A stretch of DNA of 64,000 nt from Actinostola sp. cb2023 (Eukaryota > Cnidaria > Anthozoa > Actiniaria > Actinostolidae), in the NCBI GenBank assembly GCA_033675265.1, contig JAUJYZ010001141.1, positions 46,341 through 110,340 on the forward strand, given 5' to 3'. Made by a program: the position numbers and the translations under genes. Below the pieces are notes generated by a model that had not been told where the DNA came from, did no database searches, and saw nothing but the letters and a program-made list of their open reading frames with translations. This document shows positions 44,401 to 55,948 of the stretch, piece after piece (within the stretch, counting starts at the first letter, position 1; each line of letters opens with the position of its first letter).

Positions 44401-44652
44401 GCCAAGGGGGGATCATGTTATTAGTCAGGTTCTTTCCAAAATCCTCAGGCCGAAAACCAGGCGATAAATAATGACAGGTCCCTTTTCTGTGCCGGGGGAG
44501 GTCATGGTATTTTAGGCTAATCCCAAGGGGAGGGTCAGGAAATTTCAATCCCATCACTAGGGGAGGGTCACAACATTTTCAATGCTCAATATAAAATCTC
44601 CACCCCCCCCCCCCCCCCCCCCTCCCTCCCTGCTAATTTCTGACAAGTCCCT
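44400..44652. mobile_element. MITE-like GC-run repeat, related to the one at 23573
   Basis: The right end CTAATTTCTGACAAGTCCCT matches the right end at 23773. The interior repeats GGGGAGGGTCA, and a C run is present. No left TIR was found, so it is truncated or diverged on that side. Confidence 0.55.
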
Positions 44653-44752
44653 TAGAACGCAAGGATATTATTTCACGTGTTTCGTCTAAAGCCTCTCGCC
44701 ACTACGAAGTATTCTATAGCCGAATTAGCCAAAATGGAAGTAGAATGTAAGT

Positions 44753-45190
44753 ATCACACCAATCCTCAAGAAACTACACTGGCTTCCTGTCTCTGAACGT
44801 ATTACTTTCAAGATTCTCAGTACTGCTAACCTACAAATGCCTTCACGACCTTGCTCCTCAGTACCTGTCCGATCTTCTCAAGCTCTACCAACCTAAACGT
44901 GTTCTACGCTCTTCATCTAAATGTCTCCTTCACAACCCATCAAGAACTTCTAATTTTGGCAACAGAACTTTCTCAATGGCTGCACCTGCACTCTGGAACA
45001 ATCTCCCTGAAAACTTAAAACCCTCCGTTGCTGCCTTCAAATCTTCACTTAAAACCTTCCTGTTTACTAGGAATATTTAATACCTTTTTTTTCTATTTAG
45101 CTTTTGCCACTGTTTTGTCCTTATTAATTGGTAAAAGCATCGACACTATTGTATGATGCGTTTCTCAAGAACTTATTTATTATTATTAAG
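44753..45190 (+). mobile_element. LINE 3' end (CR1/L2-like ORF2 C terminus and 3' UTR)
   Basis: LKKLHWLPVSERITFKIL, then in a shifted frame TYKCLHDLAPQYLSDLLKLY and MAAPALWNNLPENLKPSVAA, ending FLFTRNI and a stop. These are the usual last ~110 residues of CR1/L2-type LINEs. A 3' UTR and an ATTATTATTA tail follow near 45175. One frame shift lies after the first block. It is 5'-truncated. Confidence 0.8.
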
Positions 45191-45568
45191 TACGCTAAGG
45201 TTGAATCGAAGATTAAGCTTGAAATACAAAGAAAGGAATGTGAAAGTGTAAGCTTAGAATGATATACTGAAACATATCTCAGAATTTGGTTTTTAATTGT
45301 GCGCCTTTTACCAAACTCCAGAACATGTCTGGGATCTAACAACTCAAACTTGAAGCCCAAATTAGGCACTAAAAATCAAAGTCCGCACATTACCGATTTG
45401 CTTTGTTGTTCTTAATTGAATTCTCAAAATGTTCCCGAGCAATAGTGTACATCGTGCATTCAAAGTATTCTGAATTCTGTAGGATCAGGCTACGAGTTTG
45501 AAATAATAATATTACTAATTAAAGACTGCAACGTTATCCTTTTTAGTGAAGAATGCATGGAGGAGCTC
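45191..45568. other. Intergenic
   Basis: Nothing recognisable was seen between the LINE tail and the next transposon. Confidence 0.4.
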
Positions 45569-46429
45569 TTATAGTCCAGTCAATCTACGGATTTTTTGGG
45601 GTCCAGATCAAACTAATTGCAATAGAATGTTTTTCACTGTTAAGATATCAAGAGAGGTGACCTAAGTAACATACTAAAAATCCCAAAAAATCCCTTCGGT
45701 GGAACATCTCGAAAATTGGAATTAAAGATATTGATGTTTTACCACAGGGTTCCCGCACCATGAAAAAAACAGCCAAGCTGTTGTTTGAGGTCAAACAAAT
45801 TGCAACAGAAATAATTTTACTTCCATATGACAGAGAGGAGTGACCTAAGTAACATATTGAAAATCCCACAAAATCCCATAGAAGAAACATCCCAAAATTT
45901 GAATTAAATATTTTCATGCCACACCACAGGGTTCCCACATCATAAAAATGTAATATCCCACAAAATATATTCTTTCGAAATGATTTTCGAAGTTTTTCAG
46001 AATACAAGTGTCTGAGAATGATAAAACTAGTTTGACAACTTTGATATTGGTCTTTTTGAGTAAAAAGAAACAGGAGTTTTAGGGGGGAGGGGTAGGGAAT
46101 TAGCTGGTAAACTCTTATAAATAACCACAAATTGGCTTTTGAAATCATGTTTCTGGTCGTTTTATTCGAAATTTGAAATACTACTCCTTTGGGGTAGTTC
46201 AGTGTTAGCATATATCAAAATTAGAACGCCGAATCATGCAAATTGGCATCTGCCTTCAGCTTGCACATTCATGGATTATTCAGTTAAAATATCGCGCAAT
46301 TGAATGTCATCTTCAGCGATCAAGTCGGGCGCCAACGAGTTCAGGTAACTTTATACCCCTGCCACATTCCACATGCAGGAGAACAATCTAGTACATATAC
46401 ATCTCAGGGTTCTGCATACAATCGCATTT

Positions 46430-47380
46430 GACCTCGGATCATCTCCAAAGCCTGGACTTGGGTGCTAGTGGCGGGTTAGTTCTAATCGGTAGAAGCTTAA
46501 TTTTCATTAGACAGTTACCATTCCCACCCTGGACACCCTGGACACTGATGTTAGTTCTTGATTACCCTTCCACTACTGAACCTGATAGTACACCTTCTTG
46601 TTGTGGTATGCTGCCACTGATGATGTATGCAGGGAAGGATTTTTTTTGCTGTAAAAAGGATGACGGGCCTGCAGTAAACTAACCGCATTCTCAGTTTCAG
46701 GCTTTTCGGGGGGAGAGAAGGTGGAAAAGGGAATGAAGAGGCGCGGGAAGGAGAGAGGTAGGGCCTGATACTCAGGTTACATTCTGACAGAAGTTTGTGT
46801 ACCTCAAGGAATCTAATCTATCTTCAGATGTTCCACCATAAAGAGAGACAAGTGCATTTTCTATCGCATTTATGGCATTCTTTTGTGTGGACTCGTAAAA
46901 TCGGCAGCTTGTCAGAAAAAAACAACACACTGAAACTTCTTCAGAGCGCAGCTGATTTGCGTATTCCATGCACACATGATGTTGTCACACTGAGCACTGC
47001 ATGCAAAATGTTTGTGCATACAGTTTCCTTTCCCAAGGCGCACTTTGCTTGCTTGATGTCAGGACACACCACATGATTAGCAATTTGTGCATGAAGTTAA
47101 GTGCGGAAACACCGCAGAATGAGGAGATCCGTGACAACACCAATCAGTGCTGTAGTCAGTGCTGTAGCACCTTTCTTTTTTTCTGCGAATTTGACGATAA
47201 CATCAAAGTTAATATCCTTGTGGTTGTGTATGTGCAAGATGGCGAATGAAGAAAGTTGTTCTCCCGCCATGGAGCTGCACAGTGAAGTCTTCAACAGCTT
47301 CATGGATGGAACTCCCGGGCTGCGCTCCGCAGTGCACGAAGACACTACATACATAAACTTTATTAATGTGTCAAACACGT
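46430..47380 (-). pseudogene. XPG/FEN-like nuclease relic in element A
   Basis: Read on the minus strand, pieces in different frames follow the order of the better copy in element B: GVVTDLLILRCF (I-region acidic motif), LGKETVCTNILHAVL, CVHGIRKSAALKKFQ (the helix-3-turn-helix GxGKxxALKKF), NALVSLYGGTSEDRLDSLRY and FCQNVT. At the end comes IKLLPIRTNPPLA, matching the pre-Cys-rich segment. The Cys-rich tail itself is lost. Another copy of the last segment (KLSNGKLLPIRTDLPPAP) stands on the plus strand at ~48400-48470, within the right arm. It is heavily decayed. Confidence 0.72.
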
Positions 47381-47954
47381 TAGCAGAGTTTTAACGGTCG
47401 GCTACATAGATTCCTTGATAATAGGCTGGATTAATTGGCTAGTCTAGTGTCTCAGTCTACTAGGGTCTGTAGTGATCACCTCTGAACATCCACTGGTGCC
47501 TCCCATCTTAATTGTTACTGTTCATCTAATCTCCTCCCTATTCGTTCCCATGCCGACCCAATATAACTGTAAATGGATTGAAATGTTCACATACAGGAGT
47601 CATAACTGAAGTTTTGCTTTGCCGTAAACATTTCCAAAGGGACAGTTTCAGTTTCAGGCAATTTTTAAGGTTTAAAGCAAGTTAGTTCACACAACAGTGT
47701 TTATAACATCTTTAACGGCTCCTAAACCGTGACGTGTAATAACGCGGGATGTATTCGAAAATACTGTTATTTGGACGCGAGAAGCGTGCGTCATATAATA
47801 AAAGCCTTTGGAGATGACAAATGAATAACTTTAATAACGAATTGATTTGATATGAAAATAATTGAAATATAAACAATAATAGTTAAAAAATGAAAATCTC
47901 AAACAATTTTAGTAAGCATTTGTGTACCACTTTGCGTATTGCTGTCCACGCCCG

Positions 47955-48395
47955 TGGTATATACACCTATTTCAAAAATCGTTGTCGCAGCCGAAGCAAC
48001 AGTTTACACTCCAAGACTGCAAAGGATTTCGGTAAATTTTCTCGTAATTAATTTATTCAGTTGCGGCCATTGTAAATAGTTATCATGAATGTAGTTTTTC
48101 AGACTGTTTGGAAGCGTGGCACATTTTTAAATGAAAATGCTTGATGCCTGCTCTTGTTCAACGGTTTTAGTACCAGCACCAACACGTTTGTAGTACTTGT
48201 ATTTTCCTAAATATTCGGTTTAACACCTGAACTACCACTTCAGCTTGCCATAATAATATGTCACAAACGCAAGCAACCAAAATATGCTCTGAATAAATTA
48301 ATTACGAGAAAAATTACCGAAATCCTTTGCAGTCTTGGAGTGTTGACTGTTGCTTCGGCTGCGACAACGATTTTTGAAATAGGTGTATATATAGT
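47955..48395. repeat. Inner inverted repeat of element A
   Basis: AATCGTTGTCGCAGCCGAAG at ~47977 is mirrored by CTTCGGCTGCGACAACGATT at ~48353, with ~100-bp arms that include TGCAAAGGATTTCGGTAA. Spacer ~230 bp. It lies against the inner edge of the right arm. Confidence 0.78.
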
Positions 48396-49075
48396 TTTGG
48401 ACTGGAAACTGTCTAATGGAAAGCTTCTTCCGATTAGAACTGACCTGCCACCAGCACCCATGTCCTGGCCTCGAGCTCCTCACTCTGAAGCCAGTGATCT
48501 GAGGTTATCAATTTCAAGAGCCAATTTGTGGTTAATTCCCTACAAATGCAGTTAATTCCCTACCCCTCCCTCCTAAAACTCCTGTTTGTTTTTACTCAAA
48601 AAGACCAATATCAAAGTTGTCAAACTTGTTTTATCATTCTCAGACACTTGTATTATGAAAAACTTCGAAAATCATTTCGAAAGAATATACTTTGTGGGAT
48701 ATTACATTTTTATGATGTGGGAACCCTGTGGTGTGGCATGAAAATATTTAATTCAAATTTTGGGATGTTTCTTCTATGGGATTTTGTGGGATTTTCAATA
48801 TGTTACTTAGGTCACTCCTCTCTGTCGTATAGAAGTAAAATTATTTCTGTTGCAATTTGTTTGACCTCAAACAACAGCTTGGCTGTTTTTTTCATAGTGC
48901 GGGAACCCTGTGGTAAAACATCAATATCTTTAATTCCAATTTTCGAGATGTTCCACCGAAGGGATTTTTTGGGATTTTTAGTATGTTACTTAGGTCACCT
49001 CTCTTGATATCTTAACAGTGAAAAACATTCTATTGCAATTAGTTTGATCTCAAACCACAGATTGACTGGACTATT

Positions 49076-49765
49076 ATGGAATCAACTAAGGAGGTAAATT
49101 GGGTCAACAATTTGCCATTGTATCAAAAGTTATACAACGAGTCTCCTCACCGGACTATAGGCTTAGCCTCACCATTTGAAGTGTACTTTGGACGTAAACC
49201 AAACTTATTAAAAAATCGACTTACCTTAATCAGAGACTCATCCCAATACGAGGTTGAAGAAGAAGCTATTGATGACGAGATATTGGATTTTCATAACGAC
49301 CTAACAGCTTCTGAAGTAAACAAGTGGAGGACCATACAAGCAGCGATAAGGACTAAAGCTGAGCAAGCTTTAAAAAAGGCAGCCTAAAACATGATACAAC
49401 AAAACCTTAACAAGACTCCTCCCTCAGTCTACGATTTAGAAGAAGAAGTACTAGTTATGCAAAGAAGACAGGGGAAAAAATTGTTCTCAAAACATACACT
49501 AATGGCAAAATCGAAAATTACTATCTAAGCTATACTGATCCTAATTCAGGGAAACCTAAATGCAAATGGTTTTCTGTCAATAATGTTACCTCGACCACAG
49601 TCGAAGAAGAAGGAAATAAACAGAAAAAAGCAACAAAACTCGCTGCAAAGTCAAAGTCCAATATATCAGGCATGAAAGTAACAGATATAATAACAGAAAA
49701 AAATAGTTCAAATGTTTCGAAAGAGACAATAGAGACCATTAGATCCGAGAACGAGTACGAGATTT
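49076..49765 (+). pseudogene. Integrase-type transposon fragment (C-terminal half)
   Basis: NNLPLYQKLYNESPHRTIGL and SPFEVYFGRKPNLL are the end of a retroviral-type integrase core (the region after the catalytic Glu). An acidic linker and a helical KWRTIQAAIRTKAEQALKKA follow. After a frame change at ~49390 come a small domain (YLSYTDPNSGKPKCKWFSVN) and a stop near 49765. This layout recalls Ginger or KRBA2-type integrase proteins as well as Gypsy. The 5' part is missing, cut at the right end of element A. Confidence 0.6.
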
Positions 49766-49862
49766 GACCGCGCGAGGCTTGGTACTAGTATCATTGTGTC
49801 GTAGTCGTGCTAGAGTTTTCCTCGTTTGACAAAAATTTACGATGTTTGCGAAAAAAAGTTAA

Positions 49863-50500
49863 TGGAAGCCTCGCTGATGCTTTTCCTCGACGACGAAATT
49901 GATGAAGATGAACTCTTTGTGATGTTCAGTGAATTGCATTGAAAAAACCCGACATTTCCCTACTGGAATCACGCCAGGATTGAAGTCCAACTGGACGACA
50001 TTTCAGAGGCGGAGTTCAAATCCGAATTCCGTTTTGGTTTAGCACAGCTGCCCCTCTTGTGTGATGCACTTAGGATACCTGAGAAATATACTTGTGACAA
50101 TGGAACTGTCGCCTCTGGCATCGAAGGGCTTCTCATGTTGCTCAAGCGGTTCGCATATCCGTGTCGCTTGAGCGACATGATCCCCAGATTTGGGAGATCT
50201 GTACCAGGAATGAGTCTGATACTGGGAGAAGTTACAGATCATGTAAGCGGCACCTGCTGGAATATCTCGATCAGCCTTGGCTACAGCCCCCTCAGTTGTC
50301 CACTTTCGCCCAAGCAATCCATCAGAAAGGAGCTGCACTCAACAACTGCTGGGGGTTTGTAGATGGCACTGTGCGATCAATTTGCCGGCCAGGGGAAAAC
50401 CAGCGAGTGATGTAACGGGCACAAGCGAGTACATGGTCTCAGGTTTCAGTCGGTCGTGGCTCCCAATGGCATGATAGCTAACCTGTTTGGATCTGTAGGC
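49863..50500 (+). pseudogene. Harbinger transposase exon 1, decayed
   Basis: The order matches the intact transposase at 22838: EAEFKSEFRFGLAQLPLLCD, GIEGLLMLLKRFAYPCRLSD, then in another frame CWGFVDGTVRSICRPGENQ (first catalytic D) and a stop. The end GSQWHDS/NGMIANLFGSVG in yet another frame meets GC where a GT donor is expected (50500). The second exon with the other two catalytic residues is absent, replaced by the coiled-coil exon of the next gene. At least one stop and two shifts. Confidence 0.8.
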
Positions 50501-51507
50501 AAGATCTGTTCATGTTGCTCATCAAAGTACAATAGAGAAGATCAAATATGAATCGATAGCAAGCAATGTCACGATGAAAATGTCTCTATACAATCTCGAG
50601 GCTAAGAAGAAGGAATTGGAGGAGAAGACAGAGGAGATTGACGTGAAGAACAGAGAAGTTGAAGATCAGAATAAGAAGTTAATTGCAAAGAAAATCCAGC
50701 TTCAAAGGCTGGATGATAAGGTAAGCTAGACCAATACATATGCATACTTTAATACCCATTATACGCGCGTATGATTTCATAATGAATAGTACGCTTAAGA
50801 GTTAAGTCCATTGGGAAATGAATAAGTTTAACCCCTTGTAATTTTTATTTATTTATTTTATTTATTTTTTATTTATTTTATTCCCCTATGTCTTACAGTG
50901 ATGGGTATCCCCCTTTGCAGGACAACCCTAATGTAGATGTAGATGAATGATGATTTGTATAAGTGTTATATATGCGTAAAAATATTTTGAGTTACATGTA
51001 AGCTTACCTTTTTTTTTAATGTACATGTACATGTAGGTTAAGATAGTTGTAGATGAAATAGAGGAGTTGAGGAAGATAGAAAGTGATCTAGAACCAGCAA
51101 AGAAGAAACGTAAGTTTCTATCAGAGAAGTCAGTGAAGTGGAGACGCCGGAAACCAACAACCCATTTCAATGGTAGGATCAGAGGGACAAGTACAGTGGT
51201 GACACAAAGGAGAAGAGAGTTATTCATGGCAGCTATGGAAATACACGGTGGAACATCTAATTCCTCTGCTCCAGCCGAAATTGGATTAATCGACACTGCC
51301 TTAAGGAAATCATCAAAGAATATCTTACTTGAATCATTATCTAGTAATAGAAAAGTAAAAAAGGTTATAGCTAAATTGCATAAGAAGGAAGTAGTCAAGT
51401 ATGAGAGATCAGAAGATAATATGATTAGAAGATTAGAAGTGTTAGTGTATACTATAGTGGAGGTATATTGGGTAAGAAGAAGTATAGGAAGGTCTATAGA
51501 GATAGTG

Positions 51508-51659
51508 CTTTCACTAGTGATAGTAGTATACGTAGTAGTAGTAGTAGTAGTAGTAGTAATGGTAGTAGTAGTAGTAGTATACGTAGTAGTAGTAGTAGTA
51601 GTAGCAGTAGCAGTATCAGTAGTAGTAGTAGTAGTAGTAGTAGTAATGGTGGTAGTAGT

Positions 51660-51733
<74 letters not shown>

Positions 51734-51746
51734 CAGTAGCAGTAGC

Positions 51747-51800
<54 letters not shown>
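51508..51800. repeat. AGT/AGC trinucleotide expansion (polyserine frame)
   Basis: About 95 trinucleotides of AGT and AGC, with a pure CAG/AGC block at ~51660-51730 between AGT blocks, interrupted by AAT, GGT and ATA codons. In the frame of the host protein it encodes Ser. The same DNA gives Val/Ala or, on the other strand, Leu runs, which explains several false ORFs. Confidence 0.95.
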
Positions 51801-51801
<1 letters not shown>

Positions 51802-52239
51802 AGAAGCAGACTAAACGCATTTCAGTTAATCATTTACCAATGCCCTGGCTAGTACCATACAATAAGCTCATGCCATTTGTGAAGTCTATTCCTATAGGTA
51901 AGGTGTACAATGTTTATGATACTCTCTGTGCTGGCTTGAATGAGGAGGACAAAGTGCATGGTTGCTATAGAGATCTTACAGAAACTCTACTAACTCTTGC
52001 TAATTTTTATCTTCAGAGGGAAAGTGAGCTTGTTTGTTTTGGGAAGCCGTACACGTTCCATTATACAATTGGAGGTGATGCGGCTCCCTTTGGCAAAGAC
52101 GACTCAGCTTGTTCATGGCTAATTGGCTTCCTGAACAACGGAAGAGGGATACTAAGTTGCAATGAAAACTTTTTGTTGTTTGGGGCAAACTGCAGTGAGA
52201 CTTGTCTCCCAGTTAAACGTTACATCAGCCTCCTGTTTA

Positions 52240-52525
52240 CTGCGGTTCTCAGTATTATGCGAACTCAGACATTCAAACAGTCGGCTGGAACTTGGTTTTT
52301 CGCTACCGTCATAAAATTCAAAACTCAAACTAATTCAAAACTAACTACATTCTTCGACCAAATGATCCATAATTTAGTTCAAAATCATATTCGGTTTCCA
52401 TTTGGTGGGTCTTCCGACTTATATTTTTAAGTTTACTGATTTTTTATGTTGATTGACGGCAGCGAAAAACCAAGTTCCAGCCGACTGCTTGAATGTCTGA
52501 GTTCGCATAATACTGAGAATCGCAG
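52240..52525. mobile_element. MITE with TA target inside the transposase-like gene
   Basis: CTGCGGTTCTCAGTATTATG at the left mirrors CATAATACTGAGAATCGCAG at the right, with ~65-bp arms that include AACTTGGTTTTTCGCT. TA flanks both sides (52238-52239, 52526-52527), as for Tc1/mariner. The protein frame can be followed on either side. Confidence 0.85.
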
Positions 52526-52721
52526 TAATGATATCCAATCAATTGAAAACAATGTTTTTTTTCTCTGAACCATGATGGCAAAGCCGTAAGGGTGAAATTT
52601 TGTGTTGGAGAGCTACTAAATGATATGAAAATGGTAGCCTTTATCAGTGTAGAGCTATCTAACAGTGCCAAATAGTTTTCTTCCTTTGCAGATGTCACTC
52701 AAGACAATGGCAATAATATTA

Positions 52722-53008
52722 CAGTGCGACTACACCAACCAAGGCCAGCCACCCCAACAAATTTTAAATCAAATTTTCTAATCACATTTGTGATGCTGAA
52801 TAACTGAATGATGTCGAAATTCTACAATTTAAACTGTTTCTTTTTCACTCTTGATCATATACATACACATATAAAGTAAAATACAGTATATGCTTTTAAA
52901 GCAAAAAATTGAAAATTTGTGCAGATTCTATTGTTTAAATACTCAATTGTGATTGGATAATTTGTATGAAAATTTGTTTGGGTGGCCTTGGTTGGTGTAG
53001 TCGCACTG
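52722..53008. mobile_element. Second MITE with TA target in the same gene
   Basis: CAGTGCGACTACACCAACCA and its mirror TGGTTGGTGTAGTCGCACTG bound arms of ~40 bp. TA flanks (52720-52721, 53009-53010). The CAGT start and TA target fit Tc1/mariner or pogo. Confidence 0.87.
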
Positions 53009-54040
53009 TAAAGGGACATTTGGAAAGGAAGAAAATAATACCTGGAAGCCATGGAAACACCAGCACCGGCTGAAAGTTGCTAAAGGGGTCGAGAAGCTAA
53101 AATCTGACCTGAATAAGACCAAACTTGCTGAATCGACCAAACGATCTAAGGTCACTTCCTTTATCAACAACAGTAAGAGTAGGCAAGAATTTAAGCCATT
53201 CATTGGTGCACTGGTTGACAGGATTCATGTGGATCCACTTCATTTAAAAAATAATGCATGTGCACTAGCTCATCGTTATCTTTTAAATGAAGTTATGAGT
53301 ACTTCTAACTTCCCACCATCAGTTAACTGTTTTTCAAAGGTTTCATCGCAATCTCCTCTTGGCAAGTACATACATGTATTAAGAACACAGTGTCATCTGT
53401 CAAGGCTTGCCAAGCAAATAATCAGGTGGTTCAATGAAACAAAAAGGGAGAAGGTAAGCCTTTTGATTACCGCTTCACAGGTAGAGAGTCTAGAGGGTTC
53501 TTGCACAACTTTATGTATTTGATTGCTGCTGTTGAGCCTTTTGCAAGTACAGGATCAAAAACTGAATTGAATATACATGTTTTATCGTATTTATGCTTGA
53601 CTTTGAGGGATTGTGTTTCTCTCTTCTGTGGATTAGATATTTCTCATCAACAAGTAAGTGAGCTCAAACAACTCTGCACTAGATATGCTAAGATTAATTT
53701 CCTTTATTTCTGTTTTCATCCCACAGCATGGACTTTAGGAAATGTTGTTCCTGTACATACGAAGGACATGAAGGATAAGTACGATATGGGTTTGGGGTTA
53801 AATTCTATGCAGGGTTGAGAGGCGAAGCACATCTCAATTGCGAGATACAGTAAGAATACTATTTACCAGCTTAGATGGGATCAAATATTTCGTCATGAAT
53901 TTATCTCTCTTGTCTGGCTGCGTGAGAGAGGCCATAACATTTCTGCCTCAAGTACTAGCTCTGAGCAGTATATCCCCAAGAGAGCCACAGAAGATGACAA
54001 ATATTGCTACTGTGGGTACACCAAAGAATCCTCGGTAAGT

Positions 54041-55365
54041 AACTGTAAATTCTGTATCAGCCCTTTCAGAAACAGAATTGTTTCAAGAGTTGGATGAGTT
54101 TGTTAATTTGTTGTTTATAACTCATTGCATGTGCATATATGGGTGCTAAAAGCATTTCTGTACCTGCATATCTATATGGTTACTGGTGTACAGTTAGTTA
54201 TACATGCTGTTATTAGTATAATCATTTATTTGTGACAAATTACATAGCAGTTCTTGTGACTCAGCAACATACAATATATGCACATGTTTGTATATTTCGA
54301 CTTGGGGTCAATTCAATAAAAGTTTTCTCTTGTACTTTACAAGTGTAGCTATTGTTCTTGGTAGCCAAGCATTAGATAAACTTCTTTTCGATTATTACAT
54401 TTTTGAAGCTGTTTCTTCCACGTAAATGGATTTTTTAATCCAAGCTTTCAATTTTGTAAAATCAATTCAATTCCTGATGATGGGCCAGGGGCCCAAAAGC
54501 TTGGATATTAATTTGTTTTACATGTACGTACATGTAGAAGAAACAGCTTTGAAGTTGAAATAATGTATTATTATATTGGCCCCTGTTTCTGGGATGGTTA
54601 CAGTATTGATGCCAGGGATGCATCTGGATGGCAAGGTATTTAAGTTTACCTTCAGGTCATTTTAGTGCATTTGCTTAAGTTTGGTATATACTAGTACTGT
54701 ATGTTTGTGGCTATTATTATGCATTACAAATTTATACTTTTCAAACTTGAAAATGAAAATGAAAAACAAATAAAAAAAGAATACAAAAAAAGATGATTTC
54801 AAATACAAATTGTAAATGAATAATTGAATATGATTTAAAGGTCTGCAAAATGTTTTGAGGATTTTGGAATAATAATAGCTTTAATAATAGTTTGATCTCT
54901 CTACTTGTAAGCTAATGTCTCACAGACATGTTGGAATAATAATAGCTTAAATAATATATTGATCTCTCTACTTGTAAGCTAATGTCTCACAGACATGTTT
55001 GATCTCTCCTATAATTTGTAAATTAATGTATTGTCAATTACCTAACCCATGGAACAATTAACAATAATTAATGTGCAAGTCAAATTGACCCAAAATATAA
55101 TAATGGGAATTATGAGTACTAGAATGTGTTTGTTTTTGACTATCGACATTAATTTTGATCATAATTGTGCATTTCATGGGCTAAGTGCAAACCACTATGA
55201 AGAAAAAACATGTGTAAACTCAAGTACAATGTATACATGAAGTCAGTGAATAAAACATGTTATAAACATGTCTGGTTGTAGTTTCATTGAATGTCACTAA
55301 CAGTGAATAAGTAGAGTAAAGGTAAGAAACTCATGAAAAATAGTTTTTTGAACAACATTGTACAT
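54041..55365. other. Intergenic with a tandem duplication
   Basis: Text around TTGGAATAATAATAGCTTTA to CTCACAGACATG is present twice in tandem (~54865-54932 and ~54933-55000). An inverted pair near 54418 (AGCTGTTTCTTCCACGTAAATG-type, shown in part: GAAGCTGTTTCTTC) and 54537 (GAAGAAACAGCTTTGAAG) forms a foldback with AATCCAAGCTTT / AAAGCTTGGAT. No gene was recognised. Confidence 0.5.
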
Positions 55366-55562
55366 ATGTATTTTTTCTGAGTCTTTTTACGCTTGAATAA
55401 ACCTTACGAACTACATTACTAACAATTACCAAGCGACAAATTACCATATAACTTACAAACAACTTAGATCTGACAAGATTCCTTCCGCTTAGCTGATCGT
55501 ACAGTGTACGTCCTAAGTGACCTGGGTATTAATACGAACCAAGACCTGCTTAATCACATGAG

Positions 55563-55634
55563 TTCCCAGTGGCTCAGTGGTTAGAGCGCCTGACTAGTAT
55601 CCAGGAGGTCGCGGGTTCAAATCCCGTCTGTGCT
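55563..55634 (+). repeat. tRNA-Thr(AGT)-like sequence, probably a SINE head
   Basis: An A box (TGGCTCAGTGGTTAGAGCG) and B box (GGGTTCAAATCCC) are both intact. The anticodon arm CCTGA-CTAGTAT-CCAGG would present AGT (Thr). The T arm (GCGGG/CCCGT) pairs well, but the acceptor stem has at least three mismatches. A 3' body that is repeated at 55368 follows directly. A tRNA-derived SINE or tRNA pseudogene is more likely than a working tRNA gene. Confidence 0.65.
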
Positions 55635-55694
55635 CAGTATTTTTTCTGAGTCTTTTTATGCTTGAAGAAACCTTACGAACTACATTACTAACAA

Positions 55695-55948
55695 TACTCC
55701 AGTTTCGCGTTGTCTAGAGATGACCGCTGTCCTTGACAAAAGACGCATTTGTACAGGCTTAGCCTCGATTCAGAAAACAGTCCGTGCAATTCAAAAATGT
55801 TTCTATTGTTTCATGTCAACATATTTTCGTGTTCTTGTTGATATTTGTGAATAATTTACACTGACTCGAGGCTAACCCTGTACAAATGCGTCTGATGTCA
55901 ATAAGTACAGCGGTTTTACAACGGGATCTGTGAACGCGAAAAGGGACT
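55695..55948. mobile_element. MITE with imperfect ~85-bp arms
   Basis: CAGTTTCGCGTT...ACGCATTTGTACAGGCTTAG at the left is mirrored by CTAACCCTGTACAAATGCGT...AACGCGAAAAGGGACTAT at the right. Mismatches of ~15-20%. No ORF. Confidence 0.7.

Larger units (their letters stand above)
45572..49073. mobile_element. Academ-like DNA transposon A (foldback form) with XPG-nuclease relic
   Basis: Both ends start TAGTCCAGTCAATCT, and TTA is duplicated (45569-45571, 49074-49076). The inverted arms extend more than 600 bp (45572-46211 against 48430-49073), with a further inverted stretch at 46430-46520 against 48395-48500. The same TIR occurs in element B (59166-62144), and both enclose remnants of one nuclease gene. 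An XPG nuclease and 3-4 bp duplications are known for Academ, so the assignment is an inference from content. ORFs of 159-187 codons in the arms are mirror by-products. Confidence 0.75.
50503..54040 (+). pseudogene. Large transposase-like gene with polyserine run, MITEs and frame breaks
   Basis: Coiled-coil exon ~50506-50720 (YNLEAKKKELEEKTEEIDVK; GT donor), then a second exon from ~51037 (VDEIEELRKIESDLEPAKKK, basic WRRRKP, TQRRRELFMAAMEIHGGTSN). A one-base shift near 51430 leads to KKKYRKVYRD, a Ser run, and VNHLPMPWLVPYNKLMPFVK, GGDAAPFGKDDSACSWLIGF, NFLLFGANCSETCLPVKRY. MITEs at 52240 and 52722 interrupt it. In between and beyond come VKFCVGELLNDMKMVAFISV, ENNTWKPWKHQHRLKVAKGV, FINNSKSRQEFKPFIGALVD and the last exon (WTLGNVVPVHTKDMKDKYDM, EAKHISIARYSKNTIYQLRW, ATEDDKYCYCGYTKES). 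I recall many uncharacterised anthozoan homologues. Acidic blocks suggest a DDE fold, unproven. Confidence 0.65.

Noticed and set aside
45648..46211. 187-codon minus-strand ORF, and its twin at 48528-49007
   Set aside because: The same protein appears on opposite strands because the two regions are inverted arms of element A. No motif supports a gene.
51494..51852. PolyVal/polyAla and polyLeu ORFs
   Set aside because: These are other frames of the AGT/AGC microsatellite. Only the Ser frame connects to conserved protein on the 3' side.
55563..55634. Functional tRNA-Thr gene
   Set aside because: The acceptor stem has at least three mismatches and a repeated 3' body follows, so a SINE head or pseudogene is more likely.
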